Source: Alphaproteobacteria bacterium
GTDB lineage: Bacteria > Pseudomonadota > Alphaproteobacteria > Rhizobiales > Xanthobacteraceae
Assembly: GCA_016869215.1 (NCBI GenBank)
Contig: VGEP01000002.1
Location: 62,001-126,000, forward strand
DNA length: 64,000 nucleotides
Direction: 5' to 3'
In this document: positions 43,778 through 52,493 of the stretch, one piece after another
How positions within the stretch are numbered: position 1 is the first letter of the stretch
Layout of the letters: every line of letters starts with the position of its first letter
Position numbers and translations under genes: made by a program
Notes under the pieces: model-generated
What the model was told of the DNA's origin: nothing
Database searches by the model: none
What the model saw: the letters and a program-made list of their open reading frames with translations, nothing else

Positions 43778-43812
43778 CCTTAGTGGCTTTGATGGAATCA
43801 AAGCCACTAAGG
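43778..43812. repeat. perfect 16-bp palindrome after the SDR gene
   Basis: CCTTAGTGGCTTTGAT and its exact complement flank a 3-base loop. The arms look like the ends of the CTAGTGG elements at 10.2-10.4 kb (TAGTGG, CTTTG, AT). It lies 2 bases after the stop and may also act in termination. Confidence 0.75.
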
Positions 43813-43819
43813 CTTTAGG

Positions 43820-43860
43820 ACGGGCGTTCGCGAGCGATCGCGAGCGCCCGTTTGACGTTT
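43820..43860 (+). terminator. terminator-like hairpin after the SDR gene
   Basis: ACGGGCG pairs with CGCCCGT around an inner CGCGA/TCGCG stem and is followed by TTTGACGTTT. It stands directly behind the 16-bp palindrome, so this boundary has two hairpins in a row. Confidence 0.6.
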
Positions 43861-43978
43861 CGGCATGCGGAAACGCCCGGCTGCGCATGGTCCCGCGGCC
43901 GTTGCAGCCCGGGTCTGCAGGCCGCTAATCTTTCGGATGCCTGCACGAATCCCAACAGGCGGTCCCGGAAGGCGCGCA

Positions 43979-45592
43979 ATGAAAACGGCCCCAGCCACGA
44001 CCACGGTGGTCGATTGGATCAAGCGGGATTTCGAGGTCATCAACCTCGGCATCTTCTTCGACGCAGCGCTGGACGCCCATCCGGACCGGATTGCGGTCAT
44101 CGACCTGAGCGAAGCCGAGCCGCACCAGTACACCTACGCCGAGCTTGAGTCCGAGGTGCGCCGCGCGGCGCTGGCGCTCGCCGCAGCCGGCGTAAAGAAG
44201 CGCGAGCGGCTGATCGTCTCGATCCCGAACGGCGTTCGCTTCCTCGCGGCCTTTCTTGGCGCGCTGCGGATCGCAACCATCCCGGTGCCGATCAACTTTC
44301 GGCTCGGCGCCGACCAGTTGCGGAGCATCGTTCGCGACACCGGCGCGCGCGCCATCGTCGGCAGCCCGCGGTTGACGGCGGCCTGCTGTGACATCGCCGA
44401 CCGCCTCGGCATGGAGATCAAACTCTCGGTCGACGTAGCGCGCCCGGGCTGGATCGACTACCGATCGCTTTCCGCAAGCCAGCCGGACAAGCGCGTGGTC
44501 GAACCGATGGCGTTCGACGACATCGCGTTCCAGCCCTACACGTCGGGCACCACCGGCACGCCCAAGGGCATCGCGCTCACGCACGGCGGCATGATCTGGG
44601 GTATCGAGCACAGCCAGAAATACTGGCCGCTATCGCCGTCCGACCGCGTGATCGTCGCGGCCCCGATGTTCCACAAGAACGCCATGCGGGGATCGGTGAA
44701 GCCGTCGCTGCGCGCCGGTGCGTCGTTGGTCATCATGCGCAGCTTCGAGGCCCGCAGCTATATGCAGGCCATTGCGGACCACAAAGTGACGAGCGCGAGC
44801 GGCGTCGCGACCATGTTCGCGGAAATTCTACGCCAGACCGACCTTCTGCAAAGTCTCGACTTCTCCTCGCTCAAGCGCATCTCGATGGGCTCGGCGATCG
44901 TGCCGCCGGAGCTGATCGAGCGGCTGGAGCGGACCTTCAAGATCGGCGTGCGCGAGAGCTTCGGCCTCACCGAAGGCGGCGGCGCGCTGCGCCAACCCTT
45001 GGATGGCCGCGTACCGCCGCGCGGCAGCGTCGGTCTCGTCGCGCCCGAGTTGGAGGTGAGGCTCGTCGATGCCGACGGCAAGGAGTCGGACCTGGGCGAA
45101 TGCTGGATCCGCAGCCCCTACGTGCTGAAAGAGTACGTCAACCTGCCGGAACTCACCCGCGAGCGCATCGTCGATGGCTGGCTTCGCACCGGCGACATGC
45201 TGCGCCGCGACGCCGATGGCTTCCACTATTACGTCACGCGCATCGACGACATGTTCTCCTGCGGTGGCGAGAACATCTATCCAAAGGAAGTCGAGAACCT
45301 AGCGCTCAAGCATCCCGACGTCGCCAACGCCGCGGTCGCACCGCTCAAGCACGACACCAAGGGCCTCGCGCCCGCCGCCATGATCATGCTCAAAAAGGGC
45401 AAGACGCTGTCGGAAGCCGAGTTGCAGGACTTCTTCGCTCATAACGGCCCGGCCTACGCCATCCCGCGCGCCATCCTGTTCGTCGACGCGATCCCGCTCA
45501 ACGGCGCGGGCAAGGTCGACCGTCCCGGCATCCGCAAGACGCTGGAGGAGAAATTCGGCATGCTGCAAAGCCGGGGGATCGGCCGCGCATGA
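43979..45592 (+). CDS. AMP-dependent acyl-CoA synthetase/ligase
   Basis: A 537-residue adenylate-forming enzyme. The P-loop motif is YTSGTTGTPKG, the A5-type motif ESFGLTEGG, the hinge region GWLRTGDMLRR, GGENIYPKEVEN, and the catalytic Lys in NGAGKVDRPGIRK near the end. It activates a carboxylic acid as acyl-AMP and then usually acyl-CoA. MKTAPATTTVV was chosen as start; the frame goes 38 codons further up without family match. It overlaps the next gene by four bases, so it is coupled with the first M20 protein. Confidence 0.9.
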   Translation: MKTAPATTTVVDWIKRDFEVINLGIFFDAALDAHPDRIAVIDLSEAEPHQYTYAELESEVRRAALALAAAGVKKRERLIVSIPNGVRFLAAFLGALRIATIPVPINFRLGADQLRSIVRDTGARAIVGSPRLTAACCDIADRLGMEIKLSVDVARPGWIDYRSLSASQPDKRVVEPMAFDDIAFQPYTSGTTGTPKGIALTHGGMIWGIEHSQKYWPLSPSDRVIVAAPMFHKNAMRGSVKPSLRAGASLVIMRSFEARSYMQAIADHKVTSASGVATMFAEILRQTDLLQSLDFSSLKRISMGSAIVPPELIERLERTFKIGVRESFGLTEGGGALRQPLDGRVPPRGSVGLVAPELEVRLVDADGKESDLGECWIRSPYVLKEYVNLPELTRERIVDGWLRTGDMLRRDADGFHYYVTRIDDMFSCGGENIYPKEVENLALKHPDVANAAVAPLKHDTKGLAPAAMIMLKKGKTLSEAELQDFFAHNGPAYAIPRAILFVDAIPLNGAGKVDRPGIRKTLEEKFGMLQSRGIGRA

Positions 45593-46815
45593 ACGCGGAC
45601 CGGATTCCCGCGACGATCGGGCCGCATCTGTCCTACGACGCGGTCAAAGGGCTGATGGTGGAACTCGCCAAGGTCCCGAGCCCGCAGACCGAGCTTTACG
45701 AGGCCGAGCCGCTGCTGCGGAAGTTCATCGAGATTGCGGTCGCACCGCGCGTCAAGGCGATGGGCTTCACCGACGTCCGCATCGACGCCATGGGTAATCT
45801 GATTGCGCACTACGGCGCGAACAAAAGTGGCCGTTCGCTAATGTTGTGCAGCAACGCCATGAACCAGCCGCAGGCGACCATGAAGAACGCCTATTCCGGC
45901 GACATCATCGACGGCCGTCCGCATGGCCTGCCCGGCGAGGCCGTCATGGGCAAGGGCCTGAGCGAGCAGAAAGGCCCGATGGCCGCGATGCTGCACGCGA
46001 TGGACGCGGTGATCCGCAGCCGCGCGCCGATCGACGGTCGGCTCGTATTCCTGTGCTGCGTGTCCGGCGAGACCGGCCGCCACGACGCCATCCGCAACGT
46101 GATCGAGGCGGAAGGCGTGCGCGCCGACATGTGCGTGCTGGGCGGCAACGCCAACAAGATCAGCCTCGGCAACCGCGGCCGCATCGACGTGTTCGTGACC
46201 GTCAAGGGCGCACCGTCGCACTCCTCCCGTCCGCACGACGGCTGCAATGCGATCACCGGTGCGATGGAGGTGCTGCGGCGGCTTTCGGGATTGAAGCTCG
46301 ACGCCGTGCATCCGAAGCTCGGCAAACAGACGCTGGCGATCACGCGCATCCGCAGCTTTCCCGAGTCGACGCACACCATCCAGGACCGCTGCGAGCTGAC
46401 CGTCGACCGGCGGCTGCTGCCGCAGGACGATCCCGAACAGGCGTTCGAGCGGATCAGAGCTGCCGTCATGGCGGTGGACGGCATGAAAGACCCGGCGAGC
46501 GGCAAGCCGTGGTCGGTCGAGGCCAGGCTTGGACCGTTCATGTACCCGTCGCTGGTGGCGACGGACTCCGGTATCGTGACGGCCATCACGGAGGCCTCAT
46601 TGGCGATGACTGGCGCCGCGCCCGAAACGTTCTACCAGCCGAACGCCTTCGACCAGGGCTACTTCAATCACGTCGGCATCGAGTGCTGCAATTACGGGCC
46701 GGGCGAGCATCGCTTTGCGCACACCGACCTCGACATGGCCTCGGTCGACCGTGCGTTCGACGCGGCCAAGGTGTTCGCCTTCATGATCCTGCGGCGGCTC
46801 GGCAGCGAGGCGTGA
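45589..46815 (+). CDS. M20-family peptidase homologue with altered metal site
   Basis: A 408-residue protein with the M20 fold order, including the lid-domain His region (PSHSSRPHDG) and the C-terminal His (FAHTDLDMASV). The usual GHxD metal motif reads SNAM (N89 in place of His), the bridging Asp motif reads LSEQKG (E126), and the EE pair reads GE (160-161), so the general base is lost. Normal zinc hydrolase activity is doubtful. It is coupled to the acyl-CoA ligase before it and followed after 2 bases by an intact M20 enzyme. Confidence 0.85.
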   Translation: MNADRIPATIGPHLSYDAVKGLMVELAKVPSPQTELYEAEPLLRKFIEIAVAPRVKAMGFTDVRIDAMGNLIAHYGANKSGRSLMLCSNAMNQPQATMKNAYSGDIIDGRPHGLPGEAVMGKGLSEQKGPMAAMLHAMDAVIRSRAPIDGRLVFLCCVSGETGRHDAIRNVIEAEGVRADMCVLGGNANKISLGNRGRIDVFVTVKGAPSHSSRPHDGCNAITGAMEVLRRLSGLKLDAVHPKLGKQTLAITRIRSFPESTHTIQDRCELTVDRRLLPQDDPEQAFERIRAAVMAVDGMKDPASGKPWSVEARLGPFMYPSLVATDSGIVTAITEASLAMTGAAPETFYQPNAFDQGYFNHVGIECCNYGPGEHRFAHTDLDMASVDRAFDAAKVFAFMILRRLGSEA

Positions 46816-46817
46816 CC

Positions 46818-48212
46818 ATGGACCGCGCGCAGGCTATCGCCAACATCGAGGCCTACTTCGACGACGGCCGCTTCAAGACCGATCTGGCACGCCGCGTCGC
46901 CATGCCGACCGAAAGCCAGAACCCTGACCGCAAGGCCGATCTGGCGCACTATCTGCGCGATGAAATGATTCCGTCACTGGCGGCGCTCGGCTTCTCCTGC
47001 CGCATTTTCGAGCAGGCCGGCGTGCCGGGACCGTTCCTCTATGCCGAACGGGTTGAGGACGCGAAGCTCCCCACCGTACTCGGATATGGCCATGGCGACG
47101 TGATCCGCGGGCTTGACGCCAAATGGCGCGAGGGCCTCTCGCCCTGGCAACTGATCGAACGCGACGGCCGCTACTGGGGCCGCGGCACCGCCGACAACAA
47201 GGGCCAGCATACGATCAACCTCGCGGCGCTCGCCGCCGTCATCGCAACGCGCAGCCGACTCGGCTTCAACGCAAAGTGGCTGATCGAGATGGGCGAGGAG
47301 ACCGGCTCACGCGGCCTGCGCGAGGTCTGCCGCGACAACAAGGCGCTGTTCGCCGCCGACGTGTTCATCGCATCGGACGGCCCGCGGCTGTCGGCAGAAC
47401 GCCCGACGATCTTTCTCGGCTCGCGCGGCTGCATGTCGATCGACCTGTGGATCGACGCACGCGAAGGCGGGCACCATTCCGGCAACTGGGGCGGGCTGCT
47501 GTCGAGTCCCGCGATCCAGCTCGCACATGCGCTCACGACCGTCGTGGACGAGAAGGGCCGCATCCTCGTTCCAGAACTGCGGCCGAAGCACATTCCGAAT
47601 TCGGTGCGCGCGGCGCTGGCCGACTGCAAGATCGAGTCCGCGCCCGGCGATCCCGAGACCGATCCGGACTGGAGCGAGCCGGGGCTGTCGCCCGCGGAAA
47701 AGCTGTTCGCCTGGAGCGCGTTCGAGATTCTCGCCATGACCTCGGGCGTGCCCGAAAGCCCGGTCAATGCCATCCCGCCGCGCGCCTGGGCGCGCACCCA
47801 GATGCGCTTCGTCGCCGGCATGGACCCGAATGGCTTCGTCCCCGCGCTGCGAAGGCATCTCGACAAAAGCGGCTTCAAGATGGTGCAGGTCGCGCCGGCG
47901 GGCGACGAGGTGATGCACGCCACGCGCCTTGACCCGGACCATCCCTGGGTGCGCTGGACTTCCGCGTCGATGGCCCGCACCACGGGGCGACCGCCGGCCG
48001 TCGTGCCGAACTTCGGCGGCTCGCTGCCGAACGACATCTTCTCCGACCTGCTCGACCTGCCGACCGTCTGGATTCCGCATTCCTATCCGGGCTGTTCGCA
48101 GCACGCGCCGGATGAACATTTGCCGTGCGCGCTGGCGCGCGACGCTCTGCGCATCATGGCCGGCGTCTACTGGGACCTGGGCGAGCCCGGCACGCCGGGC
48201 TCGGCTGCGTAA
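46818..48212 (+). CDS. M20-family metallohydrolase (intact site)
   Basis: A 464-residue M20 protein with all expected site residues: H92 and D94 (GYGHGDV), D126 (GRGTADNKG), E160-E161 (MGEETGS) and a late His (SQHAPDEH). The family includes ArgE, DapE, carboxypeptidase G2 and dipeptidases. It follows the altered M20 gene after 2 bases. The pair may work together on an amide, perhaps linked to the acid that the ligase activates. Confidence 0.9.
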   Translation: MDRAQAIANIEAYFDDGRFKTDLARRVAMPTESQNPDRKADLAHYLRDEMIPSLAALGFSCRIFEQAGVPGPFLYAERVEDAKLPTVLGYGHGDVIRGLDAKWREGLSPWQLIERDGRYWGRGTADNKGQHTINLAALAAVIATRSRLGFNAKWLIEMGEETGSRGLREVCRDNKALFAADVFIASDGPRLSAERPTIFLGSRGCMSIDLWIDAREGGHHSGNWGGLLSSPAIQLAHALTTVVDEKGRILVPELRPKHIPNSVRAALADCKIESAPGDPETDPDWSEPGLSPAEKLFAWSAFEILAMTSGVPESPVNAIPPRAWARTQMRFVAGMDPNGFVPALRRHLDKSGFKMVQVAPAGDEVMHATRLDPDHPWVRWTSASMARTTGRPPAVVPNFGGSLPNDIFSDLLDLPTVWIPHSYPGCSQHAPDEHLPCALARDALRIMAGVYWDLGEPGTPGSAA

Positions 48213-48329
48213 GGCCGTCCGGCTTCGTACGGATCGCCCGATATTGACTCTCGCGCCGGTATCGTTTCGATAGCGCCGCCGGTCCATTCTGTATGCGCCC
48301 CGATCCGGGGCCATCTTCCGAGGCGCCTT

Positions 48330-50135
48330 GTGAGCGAAACAATCGCGTCGATCCTGGCCGCGCACCGTTCCGGCGCCAGCGATCCCGCCGACACGGTGGC
48401 GCGCTGCTATGCGCGCATCCGGGCGCATGGCGATCCCGCGGTGTTCATCGCGCTGCGCGACGAGGCCGATGCCGTCGCGGAGGCCAAAGCGCTCGCGGCC
48501 CAAGGCGCGCGCGACTTGCCGCTCTACGGAGTCCCGGTCGCGATCAAGGACAACATCGACGCCAGGGGCATGCCGACGACGGCCGCCTGCCCGGCCTTCG
48601 CATACAATCCCGACAAGGACGCCACGGTCACAGCCAGGCTGCGCGCGGCCGGCGCCATCGTCATCGGCAAGACCAACCTCGACCAGTTTGCCACCGGCCT
48701 GGTCGGCGTACGCTCGCCATACGGTGTGCCGCGCAACGCGCTCGACGCGAGCCTCATCCCCGGCGGCTCCAGCTCCGGCTCGGCGGTCGCGGTGGCCGCT
48801 GGCCTCGTGCCGCTCGCGCTCGGTACCGACACCGCCGGCTCCGGGCGCGTGCCCGCGATGCTCAACAACATCGTTGGGCTTAAGCCGAGCCTCGGCATGC
48901 TTTCGACCGCCGGCGTCGTGCCGGCCTGCCGCACGCTCGATTGCGTGTCGATTTTCACGCTCACCGTGGACGACTCCTTCGCTGCGCTGTCGGCGCTGGC
49001 CGGGTTCGACGAGACCGATCCCTATTCGCGCAACCGCCCGTCCGGCGCGATGGGCGCGTTTCCGAAGGGCGTTCGGCTCGGCGTGCCCCGCACCGGGCAG
49101 CGCGAATTCTTCGGCGATGCGGTCGCGGCGCGCGCCTACGGCGATGCCGTTGCGCGCTTTGCGTCCCTTGGCGCTACGGTCGCCGAGATCGACATGCAGC
49201 CGTTCTATGATACCGCGCGGCTGCTCTACGAAGGCCCGTGGGTCGCGGAACGCTATGTCGTGATCCGCGAGCTGCTGGCGAAAAACCCTGATGCCGTTCA
49301 CCCTGTGACGCGCGAAATCACACTGCAAGGCAAGACGCCGAGCGCCGCCGACGCGTTCGCGGCGTTCTACAGGCTCGAAGACATGCGCCGCCTGCGCGAC
49401 CGCGCGTTCCGAAGCATCGACGCGCTGCTGCTGCCGACCGCGCCGACCGTTTACACGGTCGACGAGGTGTTGGCCGATCCGATAAGGCTCAACAGCCGAC
49501 TCGGCACCTACACCAATTTCGTCAATCTGCTCGACCTGTGCGGGCTTGCGGTGCCGGCGTCGTTCCGCTCGGACGGCAAGCCGTTCGGCGTTACGTTGCT
49601 GGCGCCAGGCGGGCAGGACGCGCTGCTCGCGTCGATCGGGCGCGTGTTCCATGCCGGTACTGGGCTCGCAATCGGCGCGACCGGTGCGGCGCTGCCGCCG
49701 CTCGCCGCGCTGCCGCTCGCGCCAGCATCGGACGAGATCGCAATCGCGGTCGTGGGCGCGCATCTCTCCGGCATGCCGCTTAACGGCGAACTGACGGCGC
49801 TCGGCGCGCGGCTCCTGGAATCGGTGAAGACCGCGCCGGACTATCGACTGTACGCGCTCGCCGGCACGACGCCGCCAAAGCCCGGCCTGCTGCGCGCCGG
49901 CCCGGGCAAAGGCGCGGCCATCGAAGTCGAAATCTGGGCGCTGCGGGCGGAGGCGTTCGGGCGCTTTGTAGCTGCGGTGCCGCCGCCGCTCGCCATCGGC
50001 ACGCTGCGGCTGTCGGACGGCCGGACCGTCAAGGGCTTCCTCGTGGAAGCGGACGCCGCCGCCGGTGCACGCGACATTTCCGCATTCGGCGGCTGGCGCG
50101 CTTATGTGGCACAGGCCCGGCAGCCGGAGCGTTAG
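48330..50135 (+). CDS. atzF: allophanate hydrolase (AtzF type)
   Basis: A 601-residue protein, full length for AtzF. The amidase part (1-450) has the Ser-cisSer-Lys triad: K73 (VAIKDN), S147 (GGSSSGS) and S171 (TDTAGSGRVP). The C-terminal domain (about 475-600, with GTTPPKPGLLRAGPG) is the AtzF/DUR1-type second domain. It splits allophanate to ammonia and CO2. No urea carboxylase is near, so allophanate probably comes from biuret- or carboxybiuret-like compounds via the AtzE/AtzG proteins nearby. The start is GTG. It meets the GntR gene tail to tail with 4 bases of overlap. Confidence 0.92.
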   Translation: MSETIASILAAHRSGASDPADTVARCYARIRAHGDPAVFIALRDEADAVAEAKALAAQGARDLPLYGVPVAIKDNIDARGMPTTAACPAFAYNPDKDATVTARLRAAGAIVIGKTNLDQFATGLVGVRSPYGVPRNALDASLIPGGSSSGSAVAVAAGLVPLALGTDTAGSGRVPAMLNNIVGLKPSLGMLSTAGVVPACRTLDCVSIFTLTVDDSFAALSALAGFDETDPYSRNRPSGAMGAFPKGVRLGVPRTGQREFFGDAVAARAYGDAVARFASLGATVAEIDMQPFYDTARLLYEGPWVAERYVVIRELLAKNPDAVHPVTREITLQGKTPSAADAFAAFYRLEDMRRLRDRAFRSIDALLLPTAPTVYTVDEVLADPIRLNSRLGTYTNFVNLLDLCGLAVPASFRSDGKPFGVTLLAPGGQDALLASIGRVFHAGTGLAIGATGAALPPLAALPLAPASDEIAIAVVGAHLSGMPLNGELTALGARLLESVKTAPDYRLYALAGTTPPKPGLLRAGPGKGAAIEVEIWALRAEAFGRFVAAVPPPLAIGTLRLSDGRTVKGFLVEADAAAGARDISAFGGWRAYVAQARQPER

Positions 50136-50794
50136 ATCGACTCCGCATATTCCTCGTAAGTGAAACGCACCGTGCCGATATGCGCGCGCATGGCGCTCGC
50201 GGCGCGGTCGCGCTCGCCGCGCATGATGGCCGTGACGACCGCATCGTGTTCGGCGTGCGACTTGGAGAGCCTCCCCAGCGTGCGGAATTGCGCGCGCCGG
50301 AACGGCTGCACCCGCGCCCGCGTCGCCTCGGTCATCTCCGACAGATAGGCGTTGTGCGCTCCGGAATAGATCGCGTTGTGAAACGCCTCGTTGACCTCGT
50401 GGAAGCGCTGCGGATCGCCGACGTGGATCAGCGCGCGCAACCGCTCGTGGACTTCCTCCAGCGCGCGGCGCTCGATCGCCGTCATGCGCTCGGCGGCGAG
50501 GCCCGCGCACAGCGCCTCCAGCTCCGCCATGGCCTCGAACATGCCGGTGAGCCGCTCCTCGGTCGGCCGCGCCACCACCGCGCCGCGATGCGCGCGCGCA
50601 TCGACCAGGCCGCTCGCGGCGAGCTGCCGGATCGCTTCGCGCACCGGCGTGCGCGACACTTGAAAGCGACGCGCCAGTTCCATCTCGTCAAGCGCCGCGC
50701 CGGGCGTCAGCGCACCGCGCACGATCTCGTCGGCTAGTTGAAGCCGCAGCTCTTCCGCGAGCGTCCGGCGCACCGGAGGCAACTGAATGTTCAT
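50132..50794 (-). CDS. GntR family regulator, FCD (FadR) subgroup
   Basis: A 220-residue protein. The N-terminal winged helix (about 8-75) has ELARRFQVSRTPVREAIRQL, and the C-terminal all-helical FCD domain has FHEVNEAFHNAIY and SHAEHDAVVTAI with metal-binding His. FCD regulators answer to small acids. It follows atzE in the minus-strand operon by 44 bases and probably controls it. The family start MNIQLPPVRRTLAEEL was used. Confidence 0.9.
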   Translation of the reverse strand: MNIQLPPVRRTLAEELRLQLADEIVRGALTPGAALDEMELARRFQVSRTPVREAIRQLAASGLVDARAHRGAVVARPTEERLTGMFEAMAELEALCAGLAAERMTAIERRALEEVHERLRALIHVGDPQRFHEVNEAFHNAIYSGAHNAYLSEMTEATRARVQPFRRAQFRTLGRLSKSHAEHDAVVTAIMRGERDRAASAMRAHIGTVRFTYEEYAESI

Positions 50795-50838
50795 GCCCGC
50801 ACCGTCCAGATGGCCGACTCGCGCCGCATTGCTTCCTC

Positions 50839-52224
50839 CTAAGCCGCCGGCCGCGGCGTCGCCGCCGCCACGCCCAACCGTTCCAACGCATGAGCCACGC
50901 GCAACGCAATGTCCTCGCGCCAGGGCGCGGCAACAATCTGCACCGCGATCGGTAGCGGCTTGACGGGAATCGGCGCCGCGACCACCGGCAGTCCGATGAA
51001 CGAAATCGGCTGGGTATAGACGCCAATGTTGGGCCGCAGCGGCATCTCGACGCCGTCCAGCACGAACGTCTGCTGGCCGATATTGGGCGCGGCACAGGGC
51101 GTGGCGGGCGCCAGGATCACGTCCACCTCGCGGAACAACTGAAGCACCCGCTCGCGATACCATCGCCGGAACTTCTGTGCCTGCACCACCAGCGACGCCG
51201 GAATCACGGTCCCGGCGATCAGGCGGTCGCGGACGGCGGGATCGAAGTCCCTGGACCGCTTTCGCAGCCGATCGAGATGCAGCGCTGCGCCTTCGGCCGC
51301 GGTGATGACATAGGCTGCGGAGCGGGCACGCGCGGCCTCCGGAATTTCGATCTCGCGCTTGGCGCCGAGCGCGCTCGCGACGCGCTCGATCGCCACCTTC
51401 GCCTCGGGGAACAGGCCGTTGCGGAAATAGCCGCCCGCCACCGCCACGCGCAGGCCGGCAGCGCCCTGCGCCAGCGCGCCCGTCGTCGGCTCCGCGGGTC
51501 GCTCGGCGCACACCGGGTCGTCTGGGTCGTGGCCCTGCATGACGTCGTAGGCGAGCGCCAAATCGCTCGCACTGCGCGCGAACGGCCCGAGATGATCGAA
51601 GCTCGCGACGAATGGAAAGGTCCGCGCCCGCGACAGCCGCCCGTAGGTCGGCTTTAGACCGAAGACGCCGCAGAACGATGCCGGCACGCGGATCGAGCCA
51701 TTGGTGTCGGAGCCGAGCGCGAGCGGCACGAGGCCGCCCGCCACCGCGCCACCCGAGCCGCCCGAGGAGCCGCCGGTCATGCGGCCGAGATCGTGCGGGT
51801 TGCGCGAAGCCCCATCGTGCACGTTCTCGCCGGTGAAGTCGTAGGCGTACTCGCCCATGTTGAGCGCGCCGACGAGAACCGCTCCCGCCGCCTCAAGCCG
51901 CTCGATCAGCGTCGCGTCGCGCGCGGCTACCGGAAGATCCCGGTTGATCTTCGAGCCGGCGCGGGTCGGAAGGCCTTCGACATCGAACAGGTTCTTGACC
52001 GCGAACGGCACGCCCGCGAGCGGCCCGAGCGCGCGGCCCTCGCTGCGCGCCTTGTCGATGGCGCGCGCCCGGGCGCGGGCGCGGCCCGCCACGACATCGG
52101 TGAATGCGTTCAGTGCGCGGTTGCGATCCGCGATCCGCGCCAGCGCGGCGTCGGCGACCGCGAGCGCCGTCGTCCGCCCCGAGCCGACGGCGCCCGCGAT
52201 GTCGCTGACCGACGCCTGTTCCAT
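50839..52224 (-). CDS. atzE: AtzE-family amidohydrolase (1-carboxybiuret hydrolase type)
   Basis: A 461-residue amidase-signature enzyme with K77 (FAVKNLF), S153 (GGSSGGSGG) and S177 (SDTNGSIRVP). The stretch NMGEYAYDFTGENVHDGASR, in parts GEYAYDFTGEN and NPHDLGRMTGG, is typical of the AtzE group. In Pseudomonas sp. ADP, AtzE with the small AtzG deaminates 1-carboxybiuret on the cyanuric acid route. Here the AtzG-like gene is directly upstream (2 bases), and AtzF is next door, but no cyanuric acid hydrolase (AtzD) or AtzH is seen, so the real substrate may be another ureido or carbamoyl compound. Confidence 0.9.
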   Translation of the reverse strand: MEQASVSDIAGAVGSGRTTALAVADAALARIADRNRALNAFTDVVAGRARARARAIDKARSEGRALGPLAGVPFAVKNLFDVEGLPTRAGSKINRDLPVAARDATLIERLEAAGAVLVGALNMGEYAYDFTGENVHDGASRNPHDLGRMTGGSSGGSGGAVAGGLVPLALGSDTNGSIRVPASFCGVFGLKPTYGRLSRARTFPFVASFDHLGPFARSASDLALAYDVMQGHDPDDPVCAERPAEPTTGALAQGAAGLRVAVAGGYFRNGLFPEAKVAIERVASALGAKREIEIPEAARARSAAYVITAAEGAALHLDRLRKRSRDFDPAVRDRLIAGTVIPASLVVQAQKFRRWYRERVLQLFREVDVILAPATPCAAPNIGQQTFVLDGVEMPLRPNIGVYTQPISFIGLPVVAAPIPVKPLPIAVQIVAAPWREDIALRVAHALERLGVAAATPRPAA

Positions 52225-52226
52225 GA

Positions 52227-52493
52227 CTAAGCCTCGAACACCGGCGCAGGCTCCGCGTCGTCCAGCAGCCGGAATTCGGCCACCGATGCGCCGTGCCGCA
52301 GCGTGACCGTCAACTGATTGCGAATCTCCGCCATCCAGCGCCGGTCGATCTTCAGGCCGAGCGAACGCGCGCCCGCTGCGATCAACGCATCGAGCGGCTC
52401 ACCGCCGGCCTGGGGTGTGCGCGGCTTGGGGGTCTTGCGCGCGCGGCTCTGCGTCTTCCGCGCGGGACGCGCCTTGGTGCGCTTGCGGGTCAT
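52227..52493 (-). CDS. atzG: AtzG-like small subunit (DUF4089)
   Basis: An 88-residue protein. The first 30 residues are a Lys/Arg/Pro-rich tail; from about residue 34 comes the DUF4089 domain LDALIAAGARSLGLKIDRRW, then VTLRHGASVAEFRLLDD. AtzG wraps around AtzE and is needed for its stability. The gene overlaps the ABC ATPase gene by four bases and ends 2 bases before atzE, so complex partners are encoded side by side. The long basic tail is unusual for AtzG. Confidence 0.82.
   Translation of the reverse strand: MTRKRTKARPARKTQSRARKTPKPRTPQAGGEPLDALIAAGARSLGLKIDRRWMAEIRNQLTVTLRHGASVAEFRLLDDAEPAPVFEA

Noticed and set aside
47307-50510. Very long open minus-strand frame opposite the M20 and AtzF genes
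   Set aside because: It lies antisense to two well-supported genes, has a biased Arg/Gly/Ala composition and no recognised motif. In GC-rich DNA such frames arise from codon bias of the real strand.
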